From: JAWKTV01 sp041398905
GTDB lineage: Bacteria > Planctomycetota > Planctomycetia > Planctomycetales > Planctomycetaceae
DNA: 64,000 bases
Direction of reading: 5' to 3'
Assembly (NCBI GenBank): GCA_041398905.1
Contig: JAWKTV010000010.1
Coordinates: forward strand, 159,227 to 223,226
The stretch's first letter is position 1. Every line of letters starts with the position of its first letter. A model generated the notes under the pieces. The model was not told where the DNA came from, did no database searches, and saw only the letters and a list, made by a program, of their open reading frames with translations. The position numbers and the translations under genes are program-made. Of this stretch, positions 39,298 to 47,655 are shown piece after piece.

Positions 39298-39387
39298 GAA
39301 CCAGACACGCCAGCCAAAACGTTATCTTCGCGCCCCCGACACCGCACGACAAGCAAGCGGCAATTCCAGGGAGCCCCACGCGGCAAC

Positions 39388-39576
39388 GTGATCACCAGAT
39401 CGCATCACATCGGCAACGAGATCGACCTCGTGGGGACCGACAAGTTCATCAAGGCCGCCGACCTGCAATTCGGCTCCGCCCGCTGATTCCACGGCCACGC
39501 GATCCAGCAAGACGCCGGCATCACCCCCCGCGTCGACGCCAGCTTCCACTACGTCCAGGCGACGATCGGGTTCTGA
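39388..39576 (+). pseudogene. Relic: C-terminus of an outer-membrane beta-barrel protein
   Basis: The + frame reads GNVITRSHHIGNEIDLVGTD then KFIKAADLQFGSAR, a stop, and FHGHAIQQDAGITPRVDASF then HYVQATIGF before the final stop. NEIDLVGTxKF followed by D-A-x-F-x-Y-V-Q-A-T-x-x-F resembles the last strands of alginate-export-like or related beta-barrel proteins, with the terminal Phe. The in-frame stop at 39484 and the absence of an upstream domain point to a degraded remnant. It lies between dnaX and the MFS gene. Confidence 0.5.
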
Positions 39577-39658
39577 GACGCTTCCACTCAATCGCCAGCA
39601 CGCCGACCGGCGACAATGCACCCTCCGCAGTGATGCCTGGCCAGCGCAAACACGAAAA

Positions 39659-39695
39659 CATCCCGTGAACGCCGGGCGGCATTCACGGGATGTTT
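39659..39695 (-). terminator. Terminator of the MFS transporter gene
   Basis: CATCCCGTGAA (39659-39669) pairs with TTCACGGGATG (39682-39692); on the - strand the hairpin is followed by TTTTCG. Confidence 0.8.
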
Positions 39696-39726
39696 GATTG
39701 TCGTGGATCGAGCAACCTGCGGAGTC

Positions 39727-41430
39727 TCAGGACTCGGCGGTCACACCACCCATCTCATCGTGAGGCTCGTCCATCCCCTCAACGGAAATCGACACCGCGC
39801 GATAGCCGCCGATGCTCTTGAAGTACAGCATCAGCAGCAGGTAAATCGCCGCCATCGTCGCCGGGATCAGCGAGTCCGCGACCAGCGTTCGGCGGTCACC
39901 GGTGATCGACGCTTCGAGGATCTTGCGGTTCTCCTCACCCAGATCGGCCGGTTTGGCTTCCGGGTTCTCCTTGCGAGCGGCGTTGAGGGCGTCGGTCGCG
40001 GCACCGAGACGCTTGCCATCGATACCATGAGCCTCCGGGAAGACGAGGAACGCCTTGGGCTTCTCCGCCTTGGCCTCCTCGTACAATTTCGCGTCGGCCT
40101 CCTTGAGGGCTTCACCCGAATAGCGATCCTTGAAGTATCCGAGGCCTTCCGAGCCAATCAGCCCCGCTGACATCATGCCGATACCACCCATGATGCTGAT
40201 CGCGATCGCACCCGTTCGCGGGAACCGATCGCTGGCAACCGCGAGCATCGTGGGCCAGAAGAACGTCTTGCCAAAACCGTACACACCCAACGCCAGCAGC
40301 GCCATGCCGAAAGAGTCGACCATGCTCGTGAGGTTGAGGCCGATACAGGCGAGTACGGCACACAGCAGCAGCAGCCCCACCGGCGAGAGACCGATGTTTT
40401 TCTCGATGAAGTGAGCACAGAACCGCAACGCGAACATCACAGCCGACGTGTAGACGAACAGAATCTTCCCCTGCCCCGACGTCAGCAGGTTGCCGGTGAT
40501 GTTCTGAATCCAGCCGTCCGTACCGAGTTCCACCGCGCCAACCAAGGCATGAGTGACGAACAGGATGAACAGCAGTCCGCTGCCGATCGAAAAGTTCGTC
40601 AGGAACCCGATCCCGATCAGCAACACGCCGCCGATGCCATAGCCGATGTACTTGGCTGTCGCGGCAGCCGAGGCCAATTGATCCGCCGTCGCGTTCTCAG
40701 GCGTCAACAGTGGCGACAGGACACTCCCAAAGAACAGGGCCAGCAGATAGCAGACGACGAGGCCACCCAGCAGACCGACGTCCTTGAACATGTCGCCCAG
40801 CTTGAGCCCCTTCTCGGAGGCTTCCGACTTCGGCATCTTCTGACCAATGAACATCAAGCCATAGACGACGGTCGGGACGAGAAACAATGCCAACTGGTAC
40901 TTCCAGTGAATCTGGTAGTGATCGTCGAGAATCCAGCCTGCCACGCCACCGAGAATCATGCCGGCCGGCCAGCTCGCATGCAGGATGTTGAGGTAATGCG
41001 TGCGGTTCTGTGGGAACAAGGTCGCCACCAGCGGGTTCGCAACCGCCTCCAGCGTCCCGTTCGCCAGCGCGAAGATGAACGTTCCCCAGAACAGGTACAA
41101 GTAGACCGTCGCCTGTTCCATCTCGGCGGTCGGAGCGAATGTCACAAACGCCGACAGCACATGGCAGGCGAACGCGGCGACAACCAGCCACCCGTAGCCG
41201 ATTTTGTCGGCGATGATCCCGCCGATGATGATGCCAAAACAGAAGCCGGTGAATCCCGCACCACCAATGGCGCCCAGTTGGGCACCGGTGAAGCCGTACT
41301 CGCTTCCCCAGTTATCAAGGATGCCGCCGCGAATGGCGAAGCCGACACCGGCCGCCAGGATCGCTGTAAAGCCTGCCCAGAGAAGCCATTGGGCGTTCGG
41401 TGCTCGCGTTTCTACCGCGTCTTTACTCAT
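39727..41430 (-). CDS. Major facilitator superfamily transporter
   Basis: 567 residues with about 12 to 14 membrane segments. The N-terminal block WLLWAGFTAILAAGVGFAIR, GGILDNWGSEYGFTGAQLGA and later NRTHYLNILHASWPAGMILG resemble sugar/nucleoside-type MFS permeases of planctomycetes. A soluble insertion of about 90 residues (KDRYSGEALKEADAKLYEEA to EENRKILEASITGDR) before the last TM helices is unusual. ATG 41430 has GGAG upstream; TTG 41439 is the longer alternative. Inner membrane. Substrate unknown. Confidence 0.85.
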   Translation of the reverse strand: MSKDAVETRAPNAQWLLWAGFTAILAAGVGFAIRGGILDNWGSEYGFTGAQLGAIGGAGFTGFCFGIIIGGIIADKIGYGWLVVAAFACHVLSAFVTFAPTAEMEQATVYLYLFWGTFIFALANGTLEAVANPLVATLFPQNRTHYLNILHASWPAGMILGGVAGWILDDHYQIHWKYQLALFLVPTVVYGLMFIGQKMPKSEASEKGLKLGDMFKDVGLLGGLVVCYLLALFFGSVLSPLLTPENATADQLASAAATAKYIGYGIGGVLLIGIGFLTNFSIGSGLLFILFVTHALVGAVELGTDGWIQNITGNLLTSGQGKILFVYTSAVMFALRFCAHFIEKNIGLSPVGLLLLCAVLACIGLNLTSMVDSFGMALLALGVYGFGKTFFWPTMLAVASDRFPRTGAIAISIMGGIGMMSAGLIGSEGLGYFKDRYSGEALKEADAKLYEEAKAEKPKAFLVFPEAHGIDGKRLGAATDALNAARKENPEAKPADLGEENRKILEASITGDRRTLVADSLIPATMAAIYLLLMLYFKSIGGYRAVSISVEGMDEPHDEMGGVTAES

Positions 41431-41743
41431 TGTTGCCAACTCCAGGGTGTGCTCGACTGAGGGGGATGCGCCGGGACGGCATCAACCGAACGCTTCGGCG
41501 GACGAAACTCCGCGCGCGATCGATCAAATCCACGAACGTAGATACTCGCAAGTGACGCATGCTATCGCCACAGCGGGTAACTTTCTATCGAATAGCAGCC
41601 AATTCACCACACACTGCGCCGCGACCGCATCGCACTCCGGAGCTGACCGCGCGGGTCGAACGAAGCATGCCATGCGACCGCCACACCGGCCGCCATTCCC
41701 CCGATGAACTCCCGAAGCGGTCGGTTCAACATCACCACGGCAA
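41431..41743. other. Intergenic region, nothing recognised
   Basis: 313 bases between the MFS start and the end of the SGNH hydrolase; both genes point left, so the MFS promoter should lie here. Open frames are short and not conserved in style. Confidence 0.4.
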
Positions 41744-42409
41744 TCAGTCACCCACCGGCAGGTGCTGCAGCAGGCACACCGCGACCGCCTTCCCGAGTCG
41801 TTCCTGACCGGCCGCTCCGAAGTGCACGCCGTCGTCGTTCATCAACTCGGCTCGCTCCCGGGCGTCACCGCAGACGGCCCGCAGGTCGTCGACAGGCACC
41901 TTCAGTTCCCGCATCACCTCCACAGCGATCGCGTTGTACTGCTCGATGCTCGCATCGAGCAGTTCGTACGAGCGGTCCTGCCGCTTGCTCGCGGCCCGAT
42001 CGTCGATGATTGGCGTCGTCGTCGCGAAGATGACGGTCGCGCTGGTCTCTCGGCGGATCGTCTCGACGATCTCCCGCAAGTTGGCCGCGTACTGTTCGGG
42101 CGGCACCTGAAAACCGCCGGTCGCCTTGTCTTTCTTCGTGTCATGAATGCCGCAGTTAAAGTGGACCACGTCGGGCTTCTCGGCGATCACCCACTCCTGC
42201 AAGTGCTTCAGCAGGTTCGCGCTGTCTTGCCCGTTCGCCTGCGGGTGAACGACGACCGCCCGCCCCTCCAACTCGCGAATCACGGTCGGTGCGTAGCTCA
42301 ATCGGATCGAGTCACCCAGCAGCACGACCTTTGGCCGAACAACCGGCTCGTCCGCGCCGACGGGCCGGTGCGCCAGCAGGGTCAAGAGCAATGCGGTTAC
42401 GATGATCAT
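41744..42409 (-). CDS. Exported SGNH/GDSL hydrolase
   Basis: About 221 residues. Signal peptide MIIVTALLLTLLAHRPVGAD. SGNH blocks: VVLLGDSIRLSYAP (Ser), PQANGQDSANLLKHL (Gly), HFNCGIHDTKKD (Asn) and DDGVHFGAAGQE (Asp-His). Likely a periplasmic carbohydrate or lipid esterase. ATG 42409 is preferred because of the signal peptide. No frameshift. Confidence 0.88.
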   Translation of the reverse strand: MIIVTALLLTLLAHRPVGADEPVVRPKVVLLGDSIRLSYAPTVIRELEGRAVVVHPQANGQDSANLLKHLQEWVIAEKPDVVHFNCGIHDTKKDKATGGFQVPPEQYAANLREIVETIRRETSATVIFATTTPIIDDRAASKRQDRSYELLDASIEQYNAIAVEVMRELKVPVDDLRAVCGDARERAELMNDDGVHFGAAGQERLGKAVAVCLLQHLPVGD

Positions 42410-42492
42410 GGCATGATGTGAGCTTCCGCCGGAACACCCCGGACACCCATGGGCGACCGGGGCAATTGTCACCCCGCTCAGTCCCCCTGCCC

Positions 42493-43761
42493 TCACCGCT
42501 CGTGGGCGATCAGGTCTTCCCACGTCTCCCGCCGGCGGATCACGCGGTAATTCTCGCCATCTACCAGCACCTCAGCTCCGCGGGGTCGCGAGTTGTATTG
42601 ACTGCTCATCACGGTGCCGTAGGCACCCGCACTGAAGATGCACAGCAGATCACCCCGCACCATCGGCGGCAGCGAGCGACCCTTCGCGAAGTAGTCGCCC
42701 GATTCGCAAATCGGGCCGACGACGTCGGTCGTTTCGCAACCGGCGATCTCGACCTCGTAGTCCGTTGGCGCGGGCAGGCTCGGCTGCACCGGCCAGATGC
42801 GGTGGAACGAGTCGTACATCGCGGGCCGCACCAGGTCGTTCATCGCCCCATCCTGAATGATGAATCGCTTCCCTCCCTCGCGCTTCTCGTAGATGACCTC
42901 GGTGATCAGCACCCCGGCGTTGCCGGAGATGCAACGCCCCGGTTCGAGAGCGATTCGACACTCCGCCTCCTTGATGTACGGCCGAATGACTTCGGCATAC
43001 ACCTTCGCGGAAGGGGCTTCGTCGCCCCGGTATGACAGCCCGAACCCGCCTCCCAGGTTGACCCAATTGGTCCGGTGCCCTTGCGCACGCAGTTCCGTGA
43101 CGACTTCGAGGGCCTTCTGCGCCGCCAGCTCGTAAGGCTCCGTCGTGAGGATTGGCGACCCCAGGTGCATGTGAATGCCTCGCAGTTCCAGGTGTGGACT
43201 CGCCAGCACCTTCGCGGCCAGCGCGTGGTGCTTCTCGATGTCCATCCCGAACTTGTTCCCCTTCTTCCCGGTCGTCGTCTTCGAGTGCGTTTTGGCGTCG
43301 ATGTCCGGGTTGAGCCGCAGCGCCACTGGCGCGACGCGGCCCAGCTCGCCGGCGATCCGCGCGATCGCGTCCAGCTCCGGCTCGCTCTCGACGTTGAACA
43401 TCAGAATGTTCGCATCCAGGGCGAAGCGGATCTCCGCGTCCGTCTTGCCGACCCCCGCGAAGCAGACCTTGGTGGTGTCGGCTCCCGCCTGCTGCACCCG
43501 GTACAATTCGCCGCCGGAAACCACGTCGAAGCTGCACCCCGCTTCGCCCAGCAAGCGGAGCAGCGACAGGTTGGAGTTCGACTTCACCGAATAGCAGACG
43601 ACGGGGTCAAGGTCGGCGAACGCCGACTCGATCGCCCGATATTCGTGCAGCAGCTTGGCGGACGAATAGACCCACAACGGGGTGCCAAACTCTTCCGCCA
43701 GCTTGCGAACGGGAACCGCTTCACAGTACAGCTCGCCGTCCTGATATTGAAAGGTGTCCAT
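42493..43761 (-). CDS. lysA: Diaminopimelate decarboxylase
   Basis: 422 residues. Makes L-lysine from meso-diaminopimelate with PLP. The PLP lysine is K60 in VCYSVKSNSN; LNPDIDAKTHSKTTTGKKGN, HMHLGSPI, NLGGGFGLSY, LEPGRCISGNAG and the C-terminal GPICESGDYFAKGRSLPPM are hallmarks, including the catalytic Cys. ATG 43761 is chosen to match the family start. Separated by 83 bases from the SGNH hydrolase. Confidence 0.96.
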   Translation of the reverse strand: MDTFQYQDGELYCEAVPVRKLAEEFGTPLWVYSSAKLLHEYRAIESAFADLDPVVCYSVKSNSNLSLLRLLGEAGCSFDVVSGGELYRVQQAGADTTKVCFAGVGKTDAEIRFALDANILMFNVESEPELDAIARIAGELGRVAPVALRLNPDIDAKTHSKTTTGKKGNKFGMDIEKHHALAAKVLASPHLELRGIHMHLGSPILTTEPYELAAQKALEVVTELRAQGHRTNWVNLGGGFGLSYRGDEAPSAKVYAEVIRPYIKEAECRIALEPGRCISGNAGVLITEVIYEKREGGKRFIIQDGAMNDLVRPAMYDSFHRIWPVQPSLPAPTDYEVEIAGCETTDVVGPICESGDYFAKGRSLPPMVRGDLLCIFSAGAYGTVMSSQYNSRPRGAEVLVDGENYRVIRRRETWEDLIAHER

Positions 43762-44172
43762 GTTTGATGGTGGGGCCGCAGGGGGAAGTCGTGTTATGTG
43801 GGGACGAATGATACCGAGTGCGAGTGAGGGATGCAGCGGAGCGGCAGGGGGAGACCCGGCCTGGCGATGGCCGGGCGTTGAGGGAGACGAACGAGGGGCC
43901 AATCGGGTCTCCTTGGACGAATTTCCTGCCGACGCTGGCGATGCTGGCGACGTTGCGGTTATATTCGCGAAAGTCGTCGCGGGTCGGTGTCGTTCCGCAC
44001 GGCTGGGTCACGACAGGCTGGAACTTCGCGTGAGACGCTGGCACACTGGCAGCGTCTAACGTGGATGGACTGTACCCAGACCTGCTCACACACAGCCGGG
44101 AGCGCGCAATTGGCCTCGATTCTCTCCCCAGCCGATCGGCCTGACCTTCCTGATCCGCAGAAGACCCGCAAC
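43762..44172. other. Divergent intergenic region between lysA and fabH
   Basis: About 410 bases; it must hold the leftward lysA promoter and the rightward fabH promoter. The open frame into fabH extends back to 43987 but lacks any conserved sequence. Nothing else recognised. Confidence 0.4.
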
Positions 44173-45174
44173 GTGTTCACCCGCCGCACCGCGTCGTTGC
44201 TCGGCGTGCAAGTCATCGGTACCGGGTCATACGTCCCGGAACAAATCGTCACAAACGCCGAACTTCAGCGGCGACACGGCTTCGATCCCGCATGGATCGA
44301 ACAACGCACCGGCATCTTCGAGCGCCGCCATGCGGGGCCGGACGAAGCAACCAGCGACCTTTGCGTCCGGGCGGCCGAACGTTGCATTCGCGAGGCCCGC
44401 GTCGATCCGCAGCAGATTGATCTGCTGGTCATCGGGACCTTCACGCCGGACTACCACTGCCCCTCGACCGCCTGCATCGTACAGGACCGCCTCGGTCTCG
44501 ACTGCCCCGCCTTCGACGCCGCCGCCGCCTGTGCCGGCTTCATGTACGCCCTCGTCACCGCGGCCCAGTACGTGGCGACCGGAAATGCCAAGTACGCCCT
44601 CGTCATCGGGGCCGACACCAACAGCCGCATCGTCAATCCGAACGATCAGCGGACCTATCCCCTCTTCGGCGATGGTGCCGGAGCCGTCCTGCTCGCTCGC
44701 GGAGAAGGATCCCAGGGGCTGATGTGCTACCAGATGGGATCCGATGGCGCCGGAGCCGGACTGCTCGACCGGCCGGCCGGCGGCGTCAAGCAACCGCTCA
44801 CCTCAGCCACGTTCGATACGGGCGATCACCTGCTGCAGATGGATGGCCGGGCCGTCTTCAAGTGGGCCGTTCGCCTCGTGGCCGACACCATCGCCCTGAT
44901 GCTCGAAAAGACCGGCATGACGGTCAACGATGTGTCGCTGTTCCTCATGCATCAGGCGAACATCCGCATCATCAACTCCGCAATGGAGAGCCTCGGCATC
45001 CCACCGGACCGGGTGTTCAACAACGTCCACAAGTACGGCAACACGTCGGGCGGGTCGATCCCGATCGTCCTCGATGAAGCCGTCCAGGCGGGCCGCATCC
45101 GTCGCGGCGACACGATCCTGATGTGCGGCTTCGGCGCGGGACTCTCGTGGGGGACAAGCCTGTTCCGCTGGTAG
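44173..45174 (+). CDS. fabH: 3-oxoacyl-ACP synthase III
   Basis: About 333 residues. Starts fatty acid synthesis by joining acetyl-CoA to malonyl-ACP. Catalytic Cys in DAAAACAGFMYAL (about residue 120), His in LMHQANIRIINSAM, and Asn in NVHKYGNTSGGSIP; GDGAGAVLL and the C-terminal GFGAGLSWGTSLFRW are typical. GTG 44173 is proposed; the family usually starts close to LLGVQVIGTGSYVP, so TTG 44197 is also possible. No acpP or plsX neighbour. Confidence 0.93.
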   Translation: MFTRRTASLLGVQVIGTGSYVPEQIVTNAELQRRHGFDPAWIEQRTGIFERRHAGPDEATSDLCVRAAERCIREARVDPQQIDLLVIGTFTPDYHCPSTACIVQDRLGLDCPAFDAAAACAGFMYALVTAAQYVATGNAKYALVIGADTNSRIVNPNDQRTYPLFGDGAGAVLLARGEGSQGLMCYQMGSDGAGAGLLDRPAGGVKQPLTSATFDTGDHLLQMDGRAVFKWAVRLVADTIALMLEKTGMTVNDVSLFLMHQANIRIINSAMESLGIPPDRVFNNVHKYGNTSGGSIPIVLDEAVQAGRIRRGDTILMCGFGAGLSWGTSLFRW

Positions 45175-45214
45175 ATCGATGGTCGCCGCGGAGCCAACTG
45201 CCCGCGGCGACCGA

Positions 45215-47245
45215 CTACAGGCCCGGAATCGCAATTGGCCGCTGCAGCAACGGCCGCGAGTCATCGTCCGGCGTCGCCTCGGCCGTCTGCCGCTCTCCCC
45301 GCGTCTGCTCGACCGAAGGCTTTGACTGCTCCACCATCGACTGCACCGCCGCCAGCGGCGACTGCACGGTCACCCGCGACATCGACTTGCCGGGAGGCAA
45401 CGCCATCCCCGCGCGACGCGTCAGCCAGTCGCGCATCGTGTTCACCAGTTCGACGCGCGCACCGGGCGTCTGACCGCCAGTCAGATGAATGTCCTCGACG
45501 ACCAACCGGTCACCCTCGAGTCGCAGCCGGGCTTCCAGACGACGTTCACGGGTTCCCAGAACCACCGTCCGCTCGCCTTCCATTTCACTGACATCGAGTA
45601 TACCGCCCGCCAAATGGGCCCGCAGCGGAGCATTGATCTTTGGGACGTCCGTGCCCGCCTGGACCCACACCATCCGCCGCATGCTGTCGGTCGAATACTT
45701 AGCCAGCACATCAACACGGTTCTGCTCCCAGGCCCACACGAAGTTGTACACCGGCACCACGGCCTCCAGCATCGACTTCAGCGAAGCTGGACGGCTGTTC
45801 GATGGGATCAGCACATCATGCACCCGGGGGCGACCGCGGGTGGCATGCAGCACGTACGTCAACGCCCGTGTTCCCTGCGTCACCGTGATCTCCGTCACCG
45901 GCCCCTGGAAAATCGTCGTCACGATCTTCGGCGGCGCGGAGGGCACCCCTTCGATCGGCAACTCGCGGATCAATGACTTGTCCTCGATCCGCTGCCACAC
46001 GCGACCGTTCAGGTCCGCGCTCGACAGTTGCGTCAACATCGTCAGGTCACGGGTCGACAGCGCCTCGGCGAACAGCTCCACGACCACCTGCGCGTTGAAC
46101 AACGACGACAACGGCTTGATCTGCTGACCACCTTGTTCGTAGATCGTCACTTCATCCACATGGTAGCCGCGATCGCTCCCGGCATCGCCGGGGACATACA
46201 CCTCCGGCTCCGGGTCGCGACTCAGCGACAACAGATACGTGTTACCGCCCACATCGAACAGCAGGTCCGACCGGAGCCCCTGCTCCTCCAGCTCGTATTG
46301 CGTGGTCAGCATCTCGGTCGTTGGCAACGGCGCGCTGCTGAGGTCCCCCGCCGCGAGGGCCTGGTCGTAGAACGTTTTGGAACTGACGGTCTGCAAGCCC
46401 TTCCGATCCGACTCGCCGTAAGCCATCAGAAATCTCGCTGCGGTTGACAGGCAGTCCGCCAGCACTGCCACCGACTGCTCGGGCGTGTCCGAACGGGTCG
46501 ACTGCTGAATGATCTCCGTCACCTGCCACCTGTCATGACTTCCCTCAGCCAAGGCGAGGTTGAGCACCAGCTTGCCGTTTCGGCGCGGCAGCAGCACCGC
46601 CGCCCGGTCGTCCTGCATCCGCACCTCCGGCCGGAACCGATCCGTGCTGACCCCATCCAGCGCCCCGCTGGTCACCTGGGCCAGATGCGTCGGCGAGAGC
46701 GTCTCCAGCTTCCCCGCCAGATCCGGGTGCAGCTCTGCAAGGATCTCCTCCCGACTGCCCGATTCCCAATGCGCGAGGAACTCCTGGACCGTCAGCATCA
46801 GGTTCATCTGTTCGCTGACCGACTTCGAGATCGGCTGACTCTGCCCCGGGCGCTGCTGCGTCAGAATCACATCGTCGATCTTCCAGCCGCGGTCTTGTTT
46901 GGCAGCGGCCTCGGGGTTTCGGGAGAGCCGATACTGCACCGTCTGCTTCTTCTCGCCCACCTCCACCGTGACCAGTTGCTCCTTCTCCGAGATCTCCTCG
47001 ACCAGCACGATCTCACCCGCCACTTTGGGTAGCGACAACGCCTCCAGCGACGCCACCGACCCCGGCAGTCGCAAAGCCCGCTCCTGGAACGAGGCCGTCG
47101 TCGAGTCCTTCAAGCGGTCCAGATTCCCAGCCGCAAGCCCCTCCGAGAAGGAGTCAATCGCGGCCGCCGTGAAGAAAGATGTACAGCCACTGAGACTGAT
47201 GACGAGCGTCAGGCAGAAGCTGCCGATGGTGACGAGGCGAAGCAT
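45215..47245 (-). CDS. Lipoprotein with five internal repeats, function unknown
   Basis: 676 residues. Lipobox VISLSGC, so lipid-anchored. Five repeats of roughly 95-100 residues at about 30-128, 153-246, 267-368, 388-480 and 498-588. Each starts with a helix of the form FxxxxxxxDxxxLxxxS (for example FSEGLAAGNLDRLKDS, FAEALSTRDLTMLTQLS, FVWAWEQNRVDVLAKYS) and ends with an (aromatic)xVxxV strand (GWKIDDV, RWQVTEI, GYHVDEV, PRVHDV, LVVEDI). This resembles tandem NTF2-like units. ATG 47245 has AAGGATGA upstream. Not a family I can name. Confidence 0.75.
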   Translation of the reverse strand: MLRLVTIGSFCLTLVISLSGCTSFFTAAAIDSFSEGLAAGNLDRLKDSTTASFQERALRLPGSVASLEALSLPKVAGEIVLVEEISEKEQLVTVEVGEKKQTVQYRLSRNPEAAAKQDRGWKIDDVILTQQRPGQSQPISKSVSEQMNLMLTVQEFLAHWESGSREEILAELHPDLAGKLETLSPTHLAQVTSGALDGVSTDRFRPEVRMQDDRAAVLLPRRNGKLVLNLALAEGSHDRWQVTEIIQQSTRSDTPEQSVAVLADCLSTAARFLMAYGESDRKGLQTVSSKTFYDQALAAGDLSSAPLPTTEMLTTQYELEEQGLRSDLLFDVGGNTYLLSLSRDPEPEVYVPGDAGSDRGYHVDEVTIYEQGGQQIKPLSSLFNAQVVVELFAEALSTRDLTMLTQLSSADLNGRVWQRIEDKSLIRELPIEGVPSAPPKIVTTIFQGPVTEITVTQGTRALTYVLHATRGRPRVHDVLIPSNSRPASLKSMLEAVVPVYNFVWAWEQNRVDVLAKYSTDSMRRMVWVQAGTDVPKINAPLRAHLAGGILDVSEMEGERTVVLGTRERRLEARLRLEGDRLVVEDIHLTGGQTPGARVELVNTMRDWLTRRAGMALPPGKSMSRVTVQSPLAAVQSMVEQSKPSVEQTRGERQTAEATPDDDSRPLLQRPIAIPGL

Positions 47246-47655
47246 CAAGTCATCCTTAAGCTGGAGAGTCCAGGCAACACACGCTGCTCGGCCTTCAGGA
47301 GGGGAACGAGGAAGCCAAACAGCGGAAGAAGGGAACGAACTGCACCTGTTTTCGGCCATAAACGTCCACTTTCGACGTGCTCTGGCCTTCCGCGGGGGAA
47401 GCTCCGATCGGAGCAATCGCACTTCTCGCACAACAAAGCCGAAAGCGTCAAGACCCACCCCGGGTCTGTTGCTGGCGACGACAGCGCCTGACTGCCGGTC
47501 GGCGAACGACGTTACGGCGAGCCGCAACTCACGTTGACCTTGCGCGCCGAACCGGCGTATACCTCCCGCCCCTGTCGACCGGCGGATTCCGCCGGAGTGC
47601 GACCACCCCTTGGTGGTGACCGGCCGGCTTCACCCTCAGCGAGACCCCAGCACTC
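47246..47655. other. Divergent intergenic region
   Basis: About 410 bases between the leftward lipoprotein and the rightward flagellar export genes; expected to hold both promoters. The lipoprotein frame stays open here but shows no conserved pattern. Confidence 0.4.
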
